64,000 bases of DNA from CAVQCX01 sp963775335 (GCA_963775335.1 CAVZIJ010000003.1:1054001-1118000), one strand, 5' to 3'; positions 52,614 to 62,078 are shown, counted from the stretch's first letter. Notes: a model not told the origin generated them from the sequence alone. Translations and numbers: made by a program.

Positions 52614-53888
52614 GGGGCCGCGAAAGAATAACTTCCCTTTTCTTGGTATCCACGCTAATGACGGGGAGTCCTCGGGCGAGAAAGTGTCCGCGGATCTCGC
52701 CGATGTGCACGAACTGCGCGTGGCGCTCTTCGGGCGAGACGCTGCAGGTCCTGGACAGTTGCTTGTGCTTGACTCGCAACGAGAAGTCCATCGGTTTGAG
52801 CTGCTTGGCCACGGTGCGGTCGCTGACAGCAATGCCGCAGCGTTGCAGCTCCGCGGCGATCTTGGCGGTGGTGCGCCGGGTCCACTTCAAGCCGGTCATG
52901 GGGTCCCCGGCGGTGTCGTGCTGCATCAGCGATTCGATCCGAGCGATGATTTCCGGGGTTTTTTTCCACCGCTTTGCGCCCGCCGCCGCGTGCACGGACC
53001 CGATCGACTTCGACGGCTTGGGCGAGCAGCTCGCGTCGTCCCCGCGCGACCGTGCCCACATCGAGGCCAAGCAGCTCGGCGATGCGCACATCACCGCCGC
53101 GACCGGTCTTGAGGGCTTCGAGCCCGGCGTACCAGCGCCGCTGCTGCTCATCGAGCAAGCTGAAGAACAATACGATGGCCGCGCGCAGCTCATCAGGTAT
53201 GATCGAGACCTCGGGCAGCGGCCCGAGCAGCCGGGGCTCGGCCAAGCGGGCGCGGCGCGCCCGCAGTTGCTCGCGCCGACGCACAGGGTCGCTCGCGCAG
53301 TACAGAAATCGCCCTGCCACCTCATCGCGAGCCAGGCGCATGGCGTGCACGAGCTTGCGCAACGCATCCTTGGTGGCGACGTGCAGCACGTTGTCGAGCT
53401 CCTCCACGAAGTAGCCGAGCTGCGCGCTCTCCACCAGTCCCGCGGCCGTCTCGATCAGGGTGCCGCGCACTGAGAAGCAGACCTCGTCGTGGCACCACAG
53501 CCCCAGCTCGTCAACCTTGGCGACCTCATCAAGCGTGTAGTAACGCCCGCAATGGGAGTAGCTGGCGCGCGCTGCCAGCGCCCTGAGCTTGCGAAACGCT
53601 GTGCGTCGCGCATCGGTTCCGAGTGCGGCCATCACCTGCCCGAGGGTGGCGATCTTTCGCTTTCGCAGCAGCTCAGCCGCGGCATTCGCCGTATAGAGTG
53701 GCGGCCTCATTATGGCACCTTGACGCCCTTCTTTGCGCTAAGGCGCCATAACTCAATCCAGTTGTCAATTACAGAATCCCGCAAAACACTGGTTTTTATT
53801 GGGTATCATCCACCGTGATGAAAGAATCTGACCCTCCATGAGAGGCGCATTTACGATCTTTCAACTGAAGTTATTCTTTCGCGGCCCC
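52614..53888 (-). mobile_element. Internally deleted ISAzo13-like element
   Basis: The ends GGGGCCGCGAAAGAATAACT (52614-52633) and its exact inverse (53869-53888) bound about 1275 bp. TTA is present on both outer sides (52611-52613 and 53889-53891). Inside is a transposase gene that stops short at the left end, so the element is a deletion derivative. The right-hand TTA is also the stop codon of cbbM. Confidence 0.75.
52640..53710 (-). pseudogene. ISAzo13-like transposase, frameshifted and truncated
   Basis: It starts at ATG 53710 (MRPPLYTANAAAELLRKRKIATLGQ). A first domain of about 160 residues resembles winged-helix proteins (GRYYTLDEVAKVDELGLWCH). It is followed by the ISAzo13-type region RWYAGLEALKTGRGG and then, after a frame change, TPEIIARIESLMQHDTAGDP, KWTRRTTAKIAAEL and VISVDTKK. 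The frame changes at an A7 run on the coding strand (about 52967). The protein ends right after VDTKK, where the left inverted repeat begins, so the rest of the DDE core is lost. Confidence 0.7.
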
Positions 53889-55277
53889 TTAGGCAGCAGC
53901 GACACCCAGCTTCTGGCGCCAGCCCGGGAACAGCTGGTCGGCATCCTGGGGGAAGGACTCGAAGGCGCGGGCGAGCTCCCGGTGCTCCTTGGCATACTCG
54001 ATCGGGTCGGCGCCGGCCTTCCAGCACTCGTAGGCCTGGCGCAGGGATTTGGCGCCAGCGGCCGGGGAGTCGAGGTGACCATACGAGCCGCCACCGGCGG
54101 TGTTGATCAGGTTGCCGTGGCCCAGGTTCTCGAAGAAACCGGGTAGACGCAGGGCGTTCATGCCCCCGGAGATGATCGGCGTGGTCGGGCGCATGCCATA
54201 CCACTCCTGGTGGTAGACAGGGCCGTCGGCGCTGTCGCGCTCGATCATGTAGGCGATGTTCTTGTCGTCGGCCTCACCTTCCATCTTGCCGTACCCCATC
54301 GTGCCCACGTGGATGCCGGAGGCACCCTGCAGGCGCGACATCTTGGCCAGCACGAAGGCGGTGTAGCCGCGCTTGGCGCTCGGCGAGGTGATCATGCCGT
54401 GACCGGCGCGGTGGTAGTGCAGGTACTGGCCAGGGTACTGGCGCCGCGCGGTGGTGACCATGCCCGGGCCGCCCACGAAGCCGTCCACCAGGAAGGCCAG
54501 CTTATCAGCATCGGGACCGAAGGCCTCCAGGGCGAAGTCGGCGCGGGCGCACATCTCGTAGTGGTCGTCCGCGGTGATGTTCATGGAGAACAGCTTGGCC
54601 TCTCCGGTCTCATCCATGGCGCGCTTCATGGCGTCATACACCAGCGGGATGGTCTTCTTCACCGGCGAGAACACCTGGTTGCCCTGGGGCTCGTCGTTCT
54701 TGATGAAGTCGCCGCCCAGCCAGAACTGGTAGGCCGCTTCGGCGAAGGGCTCGGGACGCAGACCCAGCTTAGGCTTGATGATGGTGCCGGCGATGTAGCC
54801 GCCATCGACCACCGGGCGGCCGAGGATGCGCCAGAGGTCGGAGATATCCTTGGCCGGACCGTCAAACAGCTGGATGGCCCGCGGCGGGACCCAGAAGTCG
54901 ATCATCTTGCCGAATTCGATGTCGCCCATGCCCTGGTTGTTGCCGATGGTCAGGGTCAGGAACGACACCATCATCATGCGGCCGTCGGTGACGTTGCGGT
55001 CGAACAGCTCCAGCGGATAGGCGATGCGCATATCCAGGGTGGCTTCGTCGATGTGGTAGACCAGCGCATCCACGCCCTTGGTGAAATCGTCGGTGGTAGA
55101 GACCTCGACGTTGGTGCCGGTGGAGGACTCGGCGGCGAAGTGGGCGGCGGCCTCGAGGTAGCCGTGACCGGCCTTGGGCTTCATCTGGTAGGCAACCAGG
55201 ATGTGATTGCCACCGGCGATGAGGTCTTCCTCTTTCAGGCTCAGGTCGGAGTAACGGGCGGACTGGTCGAGTGCCAT
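53889..55277 (-). CDS. cbbM: RuBisCO form II large subunit
   Basis: The frame is open to 55382, but ATG 55277 (MALDQSARYSDLSLKEEDLI) has GAGGGAT just upstream and gives 462 residues, the normal form II length. Active-site residues are present: K168 in GTIIKPKLG, and K193 (carbamylated), D195, E196 in GGDFIKNDEP. It fixes CO2 in the Calvin cycle and works best at high CO2 and low O2, fitting a sulfur-oxidising autotroph. The stop codon TAA coincides with the TTA flank of an inserted element. No cbbQ or cbbO follows in the window. Confidence 0.95.
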   Translation of the reverse strand: MALDQSARYSDLSLKEEDLIAGGNHILVAYQMKPKAGHGYLEAAAHFAAESSTGTNVEVSTTDDFTKGVDALVYHIDEATLDMRIAYPLELFDRNVTDGRMMMVSFLTLTIGNNQGMGDIEFGKMIDFWVPPRAIQLFDGPAKDISDLWRILGRPVVDGGYIAGTIIKPKLGLRPEPFAEAAYQFWLGGDFIKNDEPQGNQVFSPVKKTIPLVYDAMKRAMDETGEAKLFSMNITADDHYEMCARADFALEAFGPDADKLAFLVDGFVGGPGMVTTARRQYPGQYLHYHRAGHGMITSPSAKRGYTAFVLAKMSRLQGASGIHVGTMGYGKMEGEADDKNIAYMIERDSADGPVYHQEWYGMRPTTPIISGGMNALRLPGFFENLGHGNLINTAGGGSYGHLDSPAAGAKSLRQAYECWKAGADPIEYAKEHRELARAFESFPQDADQLFPGWRQKLGVAAA

Positions 55278-55422
55278 CGCGTAGATCCCTCGGTTGTCAA
55301 AGGCCAAGGACGCAGGTTGGGCTGCGCCCGAGAGTCGGTCGGCGGCGCGAACCAGGCCATCGCCGCCGAAATTTAGGCCCATACTTTACAGGGATTTAGA
55401 GCATAAATGAAGTCTGAGCTGC

Positions 55423-55437
55423 TTATAGCCATCATAA
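55423..55437 (-). promoter_or_regulatory. Possible CbbR (LysR-type) site upstream of cbbM
   Basis: Read on the coding strand, TTATGATGGCTATAA has the T-N11-A dyad form of LysR-type operators. A second AT-rich dyad TTTATGCTCTAAA lies at about 55398-55410. The position, about 120-160 bp before ATG 55277, suits activation of cbbM by CbbR, which is not encoded in the window. Confidence 0.35.
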
Positions 55438-55510
55438 CCAAACGCTGATCGTAACCCCTGGGCTGGTGTCGGCCACGATGTTGAAGGGCGTCCCGGCCCG
55501 GCCGTGGCGT

Positions 55511-55936
55511 TCAGCCGAGGTGCGTCCCGGGCCAGTGGATCACCCGGCCGCCAAGGATCGGGCGGTGACGCTGGACCTCCCTGTGCAGACACTCCGCCAG
55601 GCTTTCGTACACCCGATGAATGATGGTGCGGCTGTACGAGTGGTGCACGGTCAGGGTGCAGTCGACCGGCTCGTGGAGACCATTGCGAAGCCCTGGGCGG
55701 AAGTGCTCCCAGCTGAGCAGCAGGGTGCCGAGCCGATGGTTCCAACAGCTCCAGCGCTGCTCTGCCACCAGCACCCGGTTCTCCGCCAGACCCGCCAACC
55801 TCACTTCGACGGAGCCACGGGCCATTCGACGTACCAGCTGGGACAGGTTATAGCAAGGGGCGGGGACTCGACAGGGGCGGACAACGGGCAGGTTCTCAGC
55901 CAGCACGGGATACCTCCGGACCTTGGGGGATTTCAC
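55511..55936 (-). CDS. Hypothetical protein upstream of cbbM
   Basis: A 141-codon frame with coding-like third-position GC and no better frame opposite. Recognisable only as a globular sequence (ARGSVEVRLAGLAENRVLVAE, TVHHSYSRTIIHRVYESLAE). The N-terminal 25 residues may be untranslated. No family, signal peptide or membrane segment is seen. It could be a fragment of a larger lost gene. Confidence 0.35.
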   Translation of the reverse strand: MKSPKVRRYPVLAENLPVVRPCRVPAPCYNLSQLVRRMARGSVEVRLAGLAENRVLVAEQRWSCWNHRLGTLLLSWEHFRPGLRNGLHEPVDCTLTVHHSYSRTIIHRVYESLAECLHREVQRHRPILGGRVIHWPGTHLG

Positions 55937-56153
55937 GGATCTGAAGCAAGGAGCGCGCCAAATAGTTGAGCGCTAAGCTCGGATTTTACGGGGCGGCCGA
56001 GCCGGATCAACTCACGCCGATTGGGTGAATTCTTTGCGTAGCGGCGCGGCGGGCTGGGCACCCCGGATCCGATGCGCAGTGGCGGCGTCCAGGCTCACTC
56101 GGGACGGCTGGCTCCTCTCCTCCCGCAACCGTCAGGACTGCGCCTGAGCGCGG

Positions 56154-56735
56154 TCAGGGTCCCGGTTTGAGACGCGATCGAGGCGCCGAAGGCCCGGGCT
56201 TGGGACCCGAGTATGCGCTGTGAGGTCCGGGGGGTAAGGGCCAATACGGCGAATAGACGGGATGGCCGCCCGGGTGGCGACTGAAACGGTTATAGGGCCA
56301 GGGCCAGGGATGGACGAACGGTTGGGTGACGACATAAGGCTCGAGGGGAGGGGCGGGCTGGGTCGCCGCCTGCTCCCACTCGGCGGCGTTGCGCTCGCGC
56401 TGTAGCTGCGCCTCGGCCTCCAAGCGCTCGCGCCAGGCCTTTTCCTGCTCCAATCTCTCCGCGGTCATCCGCCGGGCCTGGTTGACCACGGAGAAGTACT
56501 CATCCCGGGGGTCGACGATCCGGGGCCCAGACCCTGGGAGGGCGATCGGCTGCAGATGGGTCACCCCGGATCCGGCGGGCGGCTTATCGCTGAAATGCAC
56601 CACGCCCTTGGAGTCGGTCCAGCGATAAACCTCCGCGGCGACCGCGGTACCCACCGTCGCGCACATCACCGCGAGCGGGAGCGCCGCCAACACTCCGCGC
56701 CACCAACGCCCCTGGGGCTCGCTGCGCCTGCCCAT
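56154..56735 (-). CDS. DUF4124 envelope protein
   Basis: ATG 56735 follows GGAGAGG, giving 193 residues. A signal peptide (GVLAALPLAVMCATVGTAVAA) is followed by DUF4124 (EVYRWTDSKGVVHFSDKPPAGS), a small beta domain common in gammaproteobacterial periplasmic proteins. Then comes a charged coiled-coil stretch (AERLEQEKAWRERLEAEAQLQRERNAAEWEQ) and a Pro/Trp/Tyr-rich tail. Function is unknown; it likely acts in the periplasm or cell envelope. Confidence 0.8.
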   Translation of the reverse strand: MGRRSEPQGRWWRGVLAALPLAVMCATVGTAVAAEVYRWTDSKGVVHFSDKPPAGSGVTHLQPIALPGSGPRIVDPRDEYFSVVNQARRMTAERLEQEKAWRERLEAEAQLQRERNAAEWEQAATQPAPPLEPYVVTQPFVHPWPWPYNRFSRHPGGHPVYSPYWPLPPGPHSAYSGPKPGPSAPRSRLKPGP

Positions 56736-56831
56736 GTGGACCTCTCCATTGAGCACGGAAAGCCTATGGGAAACTGTAGACGGAGATTGGTGCAGGAGGC
56801 AGGGGGTCCTCGCTTGCACGCATCCGGCGAT

Positions 56832-57467
56832 TCAGACATCCCGGACGAAGGGGTTGCTGCGCCGCTCGGCACCGAAGGTGGACATGGGCCCGTGTCCGGG
56901 GATGAAGCGCACGTCGTCCCCCAAGGGCCAAAGCCGATTTCGGATCGAGTCGATAAGGGTGTCGTAGTCCCCGCCGGGGAAATCCGTGCGGCCGATCGAT
57001 CCGTGAAACAGCACGTCGCCCACCAACGCCAGCCGAGAGCCGGGATGGAAGAACACCAGGTGGCCCGGGGTATGACCGGGACAATGCAGAACTTCCAGCT
57101 CCTCGGCCCCCACGCTCACTCGGTCGCCCTGATTGAGCCAGCGGTCGGGCACGAAGGAACGCCCCGGGGGAACACCGAACATACGGCCCTGCTCGGGCAG
57201 GGCACGAATCCAGAGCTCGTCGCCCCGGTGGGGGCCTTCGATGGGGATGCCCAGTCGGTCCGCCAGATCGGCGGTGGCGCCCGCATGGTCGATATGGGCG
57301 TGGGTGAGCAGGATACGCTCGGGGCGCACGCCCTCCTCTTCCACGACCCGCAGGATGAGCGCCAGATCGCCGCCCGGATCCACGATGGCCGCCCGCGCAC
57401 TCGCCTCTGTCCATAGGAGGGTGCAGTTCTGCTCGAAGGCGGTAACTGGGATGATCCGGAATCTCAC
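56832..57467 (-). CDS. Metallo-beta-lactamase-fold hydrolase (glyoxalase II-like, YcbL type)
   Basis: The frame is open to 57743, but the family start (M/V)RFRIIPVTAFEQNC fits GTG 57467, giving 211 residues. Metal ligands are present in LTHAHIDHAG (HxHxDH), HCPGHTPGH, VGDVLFHGSIGRTD and FIPGHGP, a complete binuclear site. Proteins of this type hydrolyse thioesters such as S-lactoylglutathione, or related persulfide substrates. It stands alone, just after the P-type ATPase gene on the same strand. Confidence 0.85.
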   Translation of the reverse strand: MRFRIIPVTAFEQNCTLLWTEASARAAIVDPGGDLALILRVVEEEGVRPERILLTHAHIDHAGATADLADRLGIPIEGPHRGDELWIRALPEQGRMFGVPPGRSFVPDRWLNQGDRVSVGAEELEVLHCPGHTPGHLVFFHPGSRLALVGDVLFHGSIGRTDFPGGDYDTLIDSIRNRLWPLGDDVRFIPGHGPMSTFGAERRSNPFVRDV

Positions 57468-57535
57468 GAAGGCTTCCACGCACGTGCGGGCTGAACAGTA
57501 TGGACGCGGGACCCGCCCGGTGCCACCGGCAGGGC

Positions 57536-59185
57536 TCACACCGCGGACAGCCAACGCCTGAGGATCGCCTTCTCGAGCTCCACCACGACCAGCGCCAACC
57601 CGCCGACCGCCACGATGCGTATCCAGGCCCCGACCGACAGTGGCCCGGAGTGGAAGAACAGCTGCATCGGCGGGGCGTAGGTGAACAACAGTTGGAACAG
57701 GAGCACGAGCAGGATGGTGAGCGGTACCTTGGGGTTGCCCCAAAGCCCCCCGTGACGGGTAAAGGGGTCGAGCAGGGAGCGGGTCGAGAGCAGGTAGAAG
57801 GCCTCGAGCACCACCAGGGCGTTCACGGCTGCGGTGCGGGCCACCTCGATCTCGGCGCCCTGGGCGCGCTCCCAGACAAAGAGCCCGTAGCTTCCCACCA
57901 CCATAATCACCGAGACGAAGAGGAGCCGCCAGAGCATGAATCCATCGAGGAGCGGCTGATCCGGTGCACGCGGCGGGCGGCGCATAGCGCCCTCCTCCAC
58001 CGGCTCGAAGGCGAGCGCCAGGGCCAGGGTGACGGCGGAGATCATGTTGACCCAGAGGATCTGAGCCGCGGTCACCGGCAGCACCCCCCCCAGAAGCACC
58101 GCGGCCAGGATGATGAGCGCCTCCCCACCGTTGGTCGGCAAGATGAACACGATCGACTTGCGGATGTTGTCGTAGACGCGCCGCCCCTCCTCCACCGCAG
58201 CGGCGATCGAGGCGAAGTTGTCGTCGGCCAGCACCACCTCGGCCGCCTCCTTGGCCACCTCGGTGCCCTTCACCCCCATGGCCACGCCGACATCGGCCCG
58301 TTTGAGCGCAGGGGCATCGTTCACCCCGTCGCCAGTCATGGCGACGACTTCCCCGCGGGCCTGCAGGGCCCGGACCAGACGCAGCTTGTGCTCGGGGCTG
58401 ACCCGGGCGAAGACGTCCGCCTCCCCGACCATCGAGATCAGGGCCTCGTCGGGAGACTGCTCGATCTCCAGGCCGGTGATTGCGGGACGACCGTTGCCGA
58501 TACCGATGGCATCGGCAACGGCGCGGGCGGTCTGAGCATGGTCGCCCGTGATCATCTTGACGACGATGCCTGCCTCGCGGCAGCGCTCGACCGCATCGAT
58601 CGCCTCCTCGCGCGGCGGATCGATCATGCCGACCAGGCCGAGCAGGGTGAGGCCGCCTTCGAGGTCGTCGAACCCCAGGGTGCGCAGATCCGCGGGCATG
58701 GCCCCGACGGCCAGGGCGAGGCTTCGCTGGCCCCGCCCCCCCAGCTCCTCGATCAGAGGGGTCCAGAATTCGGGATCGAGCGGCCGATCCTCGCCAGCGG
58801 TCCGCTGCCGGCTGCAGCGCTCGATGACCACTTCGGGCGCACCCTTGAGGCAGACGGAGCGGTGCCCGGCATGGTCGTGGTGCAGCGTCGCCATGAACCG
58901 GTGCTCGGACTCAAACGGGATCAGGTCCTCGCGGGGCAGCTCCGCCGACAACCGTGCGGGATCGAGCCCGGCCTTGACCCCGAGTACTGCCAGGGCCATC
59001 TCGGTCGGGTCACCGTGAAACGCCCAGCCATCGGCGCCCCGGTGACCGGTGGCATCGTTGCAGAGCAGCGCCGCGCGGCAGATCTCCATCAGGTCCGGAA
59101 ACCCTCCCGGATACGCCTCTCCGACACCCGAGATCCGGAACGCCCCATGGACGGCGTAGCCCACTCCCCCGAACGTCAAAGGCAT
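57536..59185 (-). CDS. P-type cation ATPase, 3' part
   Basis: A 549-codon frame forming the second half of a cation-pumping ATPase: the nucleotide-binding domain (CNDATGHRGADGWAFHGDPTEMALAVL), KGAPEVVIERC, VKMITGDHAQTARAVA, the hinge MTGDGVNDAPALKRADVGVAMG and six C-terminal helices. The first residues (MPLTFG) are out of the natural frame; the join with the upstream piece lies at about 59163-59175. No heavy-metal-binding domain is seen, so it is P2/P3-like, probably for Ca2+, Mg2+ or Na+/K+. Confidence 0.85.
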   Translation of the reverse strand: MPLTFGGVGYAVHGAFRISGVGEAYPGGFPDLMEICRAALLCNDATGHRGADGWAFHGDPTEMALAVLGVKAGLDPARLSAELPREDLIPFESEHRFMATLHHDHAGHRSVCLKGAPEVVIERCSRQRTAGEDRPLDPEFWTPLIEELGGRGQRSLALAVGAMPADLRTLGFDDLEGGLTLLGLVGMIDPPREEAIDAVERCREAGIVVKMITGDHAQTARAVADAIGIGNGRPAITGLEIEQSPDEALISMVGEADVFARVSPEHKLRLVRALQARGEVVAMTGDGVNDAPALKRADVGVAMGVKGTEVAKEAAEVVLADDNFASIAAAVEEGRRVYDNIRKSIVFILPTNGGEALIILAAVLLGGVLPVTAAQILWVNMISAVTLALALAFEPVEEGAMRRPPRAPDQPLLDGFMLWRLLFVSVIMVVGSYGLFVWERAQGAEIEVARTAAVNALVVLEAFYLLSTRSLLDPFTRHGGLWGNPKVPLTILLVLLFQLLFTYAPPMQLFFHSGPLSVGAWIRIVAVGGLALVVVELEKAILRRWLSAV

Positions 59186-60254
59186 GGTCGGCGCTCACCA
59201 CCGAGCGGACGGTCATTTCGTTGCGGGTCAGGGTCCCGGTCTTGTCCGAGCAGATCACCGTGACCGAGCCTAGGGCTTCCACCGCCGGGAGGCGCCGCAC
59301 AATGGCGTTGCGCTTGGCCATCTGCTGCACACCCAGAGCCAGGGCGATGGTGATCACCGCCGGCAGCCCTTCCGGGATCGCGGCCACCGCCAAGGCAACG
59401 GTCGCGAGAAACATCTCCGCGACGCCGAAACCGCGGACCAGCACCCCGAAGGCAAAGGTCAGCGCCGAGACCGCCAGAATCAGGCCGGTGAGCCAGCCCG
59501 CGAAGCGGTCGAGCTGGCGCATCAGCGGCGTGGTCAGGGACTGGACGCTGCCCAGCATGCCGCTGATGCGTCCGATCTCGGTGTCCGTGCCGGTGCCGAC
59601 CACCACCCCGAGTCCCCGCCCGCTGGTCACCAGCGTGCCCGAGTAGGCCATGCAGACTCGCTCGGCGACGACCATCTCGGGCGCCAGGGCATCTATGGCC
59701 TTCGTCAGCGGGACCGACTCGCCCGTCAGCACGGCCTCGTCGATGTGCAGCTCCCGGACGTCGATCAGACGCAGATCCGCCGGTACCCGGTCGCCGGATT
59801 GCAACAGGACCAGATCGCCCGGCACCAGGTCCTGGGCGGCCAGGCTCACCCGGTGCCCGCCCCGCACCACCGAGGCCTGGACGCAGAGCAGGCGCCCCAC
59901 CGCCTCCAACGCGCGCTCCGCTTTGCCTTCCTGCAGGAAGCCGACCAGCGCGTTGATCAGCACCACGCCGAAGATCACGCTGGTATCGGCCCAGTGGGCC
60001 AGGAGCGCAGTCACCACACCGGCGCCCAGTAGCACGTAGATCAGGACGTTGTTGAACTGCGAGAAGAAGCGGTAGGCCGCTCCGCGGCGCGCCTGTCGGG
60101 GCAGGCGGTTAGGACCCCGGTCGGCGAGCCGGGTCCGGGCTTCTTCCACACTGAGCCCCGCCCTGGAGGTCCCGAGACGCTGCATGACCATCTCGGGCTC
60201 CAGGGCGTGCCAGTACACGTCCGCCGAGACGCTCGTGGGGGATTCCGATACCAT
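59010..60254 (-). CDS. P-type cation ATPase, 5' part
   Basis: It starts ATG 60254 (MVSESPTSVSADVYWHALEP). It has the N-terminal cation-ATPase domain, two helices, the actuator domain with LTGESVPLTK, helices 3-4 with AAIPEGLPAVITIALALG and the phosphorylation site ICSDKTGTLTRNEMT. The frame continues past SVVSADHAFDVRG into an unrelated reading, while the true continuation VGYAVHGAFRISG is in the other frame. A run of five C on the plus strand near 59166-59170 is the likely site. The full protein would be about 900 residues. Confidence 0.85.
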   Translation of the reverse strand: MVSESPTSVSADVYWHALEPEMVMQRLGTSRAGLSVEEARTRLADRGPNRLPRQARRGAAYRFFSQFNNVLIYVLLGAGVVTALLAHWADTSVIFGVVLINALVGFLQEGKAERALEAVGRLLCVQASVVRGGHRVSLAAQDLVPGDLVLLQSGDRVPADLRLIDVRELHIDEAVLTGESVPLTKAIDALAPEMVVAERVCMAYSGTLVTSGRGLGVVVGTGTDTEIGRISGMLGSVQSLTTPLMRQLDRFAGWLTGLILAVSALTFAFGVLVRGFGVAEMFLATVALAVAAIPEGLPAVITIALALGVQQMAKRNAIVRRLPAVEALGSVTVICSDKTGTLTRNEMTVRSVVSADHAFDVRGSGLRRPWGVPDLGCRRGVSGRVSGPDGDLPRGAALQRCHRSPGRRWLGVSR

Positions 60255-60387
60255 GTCCGGGCGCTCTACGCGAGATCCATACCTGAGCCAATTCCGCTGA
60301 ATCCACCGGGTGACTACCTAGAGGCAATTATGGAACCATCTGGTCCAGGGACAGAACGCCCGCACAGGTTCAACTCAAGATCCACTG

Positions 60388-61026
60388 ATGAGCATCAATA
60401 AGCAGAAGACCAAGGCCCTGGCGGGGGGCCGCTATGCCGCCTCCCTCGAAGCCGAGCCCGGGGAAGAGGTCTACGACGTTGAGCTCGAGGGAATGATACG
60501 GCGCACCCTCCAGCACCTGGGGGAGAACCCCGATCGCGAAGGGCTGCAGCGCACGCCGCTACGAGTCGCCAAAACCCTGGACTTTCTCACCAGCGGCTAC
60601 GAGATGGACGTCGCCGAGGTCGTGCGCGACGCCCTGTTCTCCGAGGACTGCAAGGAAATGGTGGTGGTCAAGGACATCGAGTTCTACTCGCTGTGCGAGC
60701 ACCATCTGCTGCCGTTCTTCGGACGTGCCCATGTCGCCTACCTGCCGGCCGGCAAGGTCATCGGGCTAAGCAAGGTCGCCCGCGTCCTGGACGTGTTCGC
60801 CCGCCGCCTGCAGGTCCAGGAACGGCTCACCCAGCAGGTCGCCGACGCCCTGGTGGAAACCCTGAAGCCCCATGGCGTAGCGGTCGTCATCGAAGCGAGC
60901 CATACGTGCATGATGATGCGCGGCGTGCAGAAGCAGAACAGCACGACCGTGACCTCGGCGATGCGCGGCACCTTCGAGGAGGATGCCCGCACCCGGGCAG
61001 AGCTGATGGAGCTCATTAAGCTCTGA
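60388..61026 (+). CDS. folE: GTP cyclohydrolase I
   Basis: A 212-residue protein that converts GTP to dihydroneopterin triphosphate, the first step of folate or tetrahydropterin synthesis. Zinc ligands are C103 and H106 in SLCEHHLLPF and C174 in SHTCMMMRG. The family motifs PDREGLQRTPLRVAK and NSTTVTSAMRG are present. Length and motifs are normal. It is a single gene between the ATPase and the TerC gene, with opposite orientation to both. Confidence 0.95.
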   Translation: MSINKQKTKALAGGRYAASLEAEPGEEVYDVELEGMIRRTLQHLGENPDREGLQRTPLRVAKTLDFLTSGYEMDVAEVVRDALFSEDCKEMVVVKDIEFYSLCEHHLLPFFGRAHVAYLPAGKVIGLSKVARVLDVFARRLQVQERLTQQVADALVETLKPHGVAVVIEASHTCMMMRGVQKQNSTTVTSAMRGTFEEDARTRAELMELIKL

Positions 61027-61304
61027 AGAGAACGCCCGCGGCACAGCCATCCGACCGCGATCCGTTGCGCTGGGAGCGAGCTCCAGCCCGCGATTGCCCG
61101 GGCGTCTGCCGTTGGGGGAGACCTGTCGGGACCTGACGATCGCTCCTGGGCGCGGGAGACCGCGGCGGCATGCGCTGCGCTTTCCGGCCCAGTGCCGTGC
61201 ACGCCGGTTTTCGCCTTTCGCTTGGCTCCGCCTACTGTCTACGCCTCACAGCCGTCGCCCGTCGTTCTGCCGGGCGCCAGCCGCTCCTGCAGGGGTCCAC
61301 CCCT

Positions 61305-62078
61305 CTACCGTCCGCTTCTTTCCGCGGCCGATGCCTCCTCGGGAACGCGAGGTACGCGCAGGTGCACGGGCTCGGCGACGCGCCGCCGTACCCGCATGTT
61401 CAGCAGCTCCACACCGACCGAGAAGGCCATGGTGAAGTAGATGTACCCTTTCGGGATCTGCAGCCCGAGGGCCTCGCCGACCAAGGCCACGCCGACCAGC
61501 AGCAGGAACGACAGCGCGAGCATCTTGAAGGCGGGGTGCCGGTCGATGAAGTCCCCGATGGGCCCCGCCGCCCACATCATGACGAAAACCGCCGCCACGA
61601 CTGCCGCGATCATCACGGCCAGCTGCCGGGCGAGCCCGACCGCGGTGATCACCGAGTCAAGGGAGAACACGATGTCGATGATGCCGATCTGGGCCACGGC
61701 ACCGAAGAAGGATACCGTTGCCCGGACGGGCCGGCCCCCCTCCACCCCCTCGAGATCGTTGTGGACCTCCATGGTGGCCTTGGCGATCAGGAAGAGGCCG
61801 CCGCAGAACAGGATGAGATCCCTGCCCGCGATCGGATGATGCAGCACAGAGAGCAGCGGCGTGGTCAGGCCCATGACCCAGGTAATCGACAACAGCAAGA
61901 GAATCCGTGTGCCCATGGCCGCGCCGAGCCCCAACCTCCGGGCGAGGGGGCGCTGACCAGGGGGCAGGCGTCCCACGACGATCGAGAGGAATACGATGTT
62001 GTCGATCCCCAGAACGATCTCCAACGCTGACAGCGTAATGAACGCGATCCAGGCGGAGGGGTCGAGCAGGAGCTGCAT
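61305..62078 (-). CDS. terC: TerC-family integral membrane protein
   Basis: A 257-residue protein with about seven membrane helices. The first helices carry ALEIVLGIDNIVFLSIVVGRLP, and IGIIDIVFSLDSVITAVGLA holds the second conserved aspartate motif, both typical of TerC. Members export manganese or contribute to tellurite resistance. The C-terminus is basic and cytoplasmic. No Mn-sensing yybP-ykoY riboswitch is evident in the short leader. Confidence 0.9.
   Translation of the reverse strand: MQLLLDPSAWIAFITLSALEIVLGIDNIVFLSIVVGRLPPGQRPLARRLGLGAAMGTRILLLLSITWVMGLTTPLLSVLHHPIAGRDLILFCGGLFLIAKATMEVHNDLEGVEGGRPVRATVSFFGAVAQIGIIDIVFSLDSVITAVGLARQLAVMIAAVVAAVFVMMWAAGPIGDFIDRHPAFKMLALSFLLLVGVALVGEALGLQIPKGYIYFTMAFSVGVELLNMRVRRRVAEPVHLRVPRVPEEASAAERSGR

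Noticed and set aside
53889..55382. 497-residue RuBisCO
   Set aside because: The 35 extra N-terminal residues are not part of form II enzymes, and ATG 55277 has a good ribosome-binding site.
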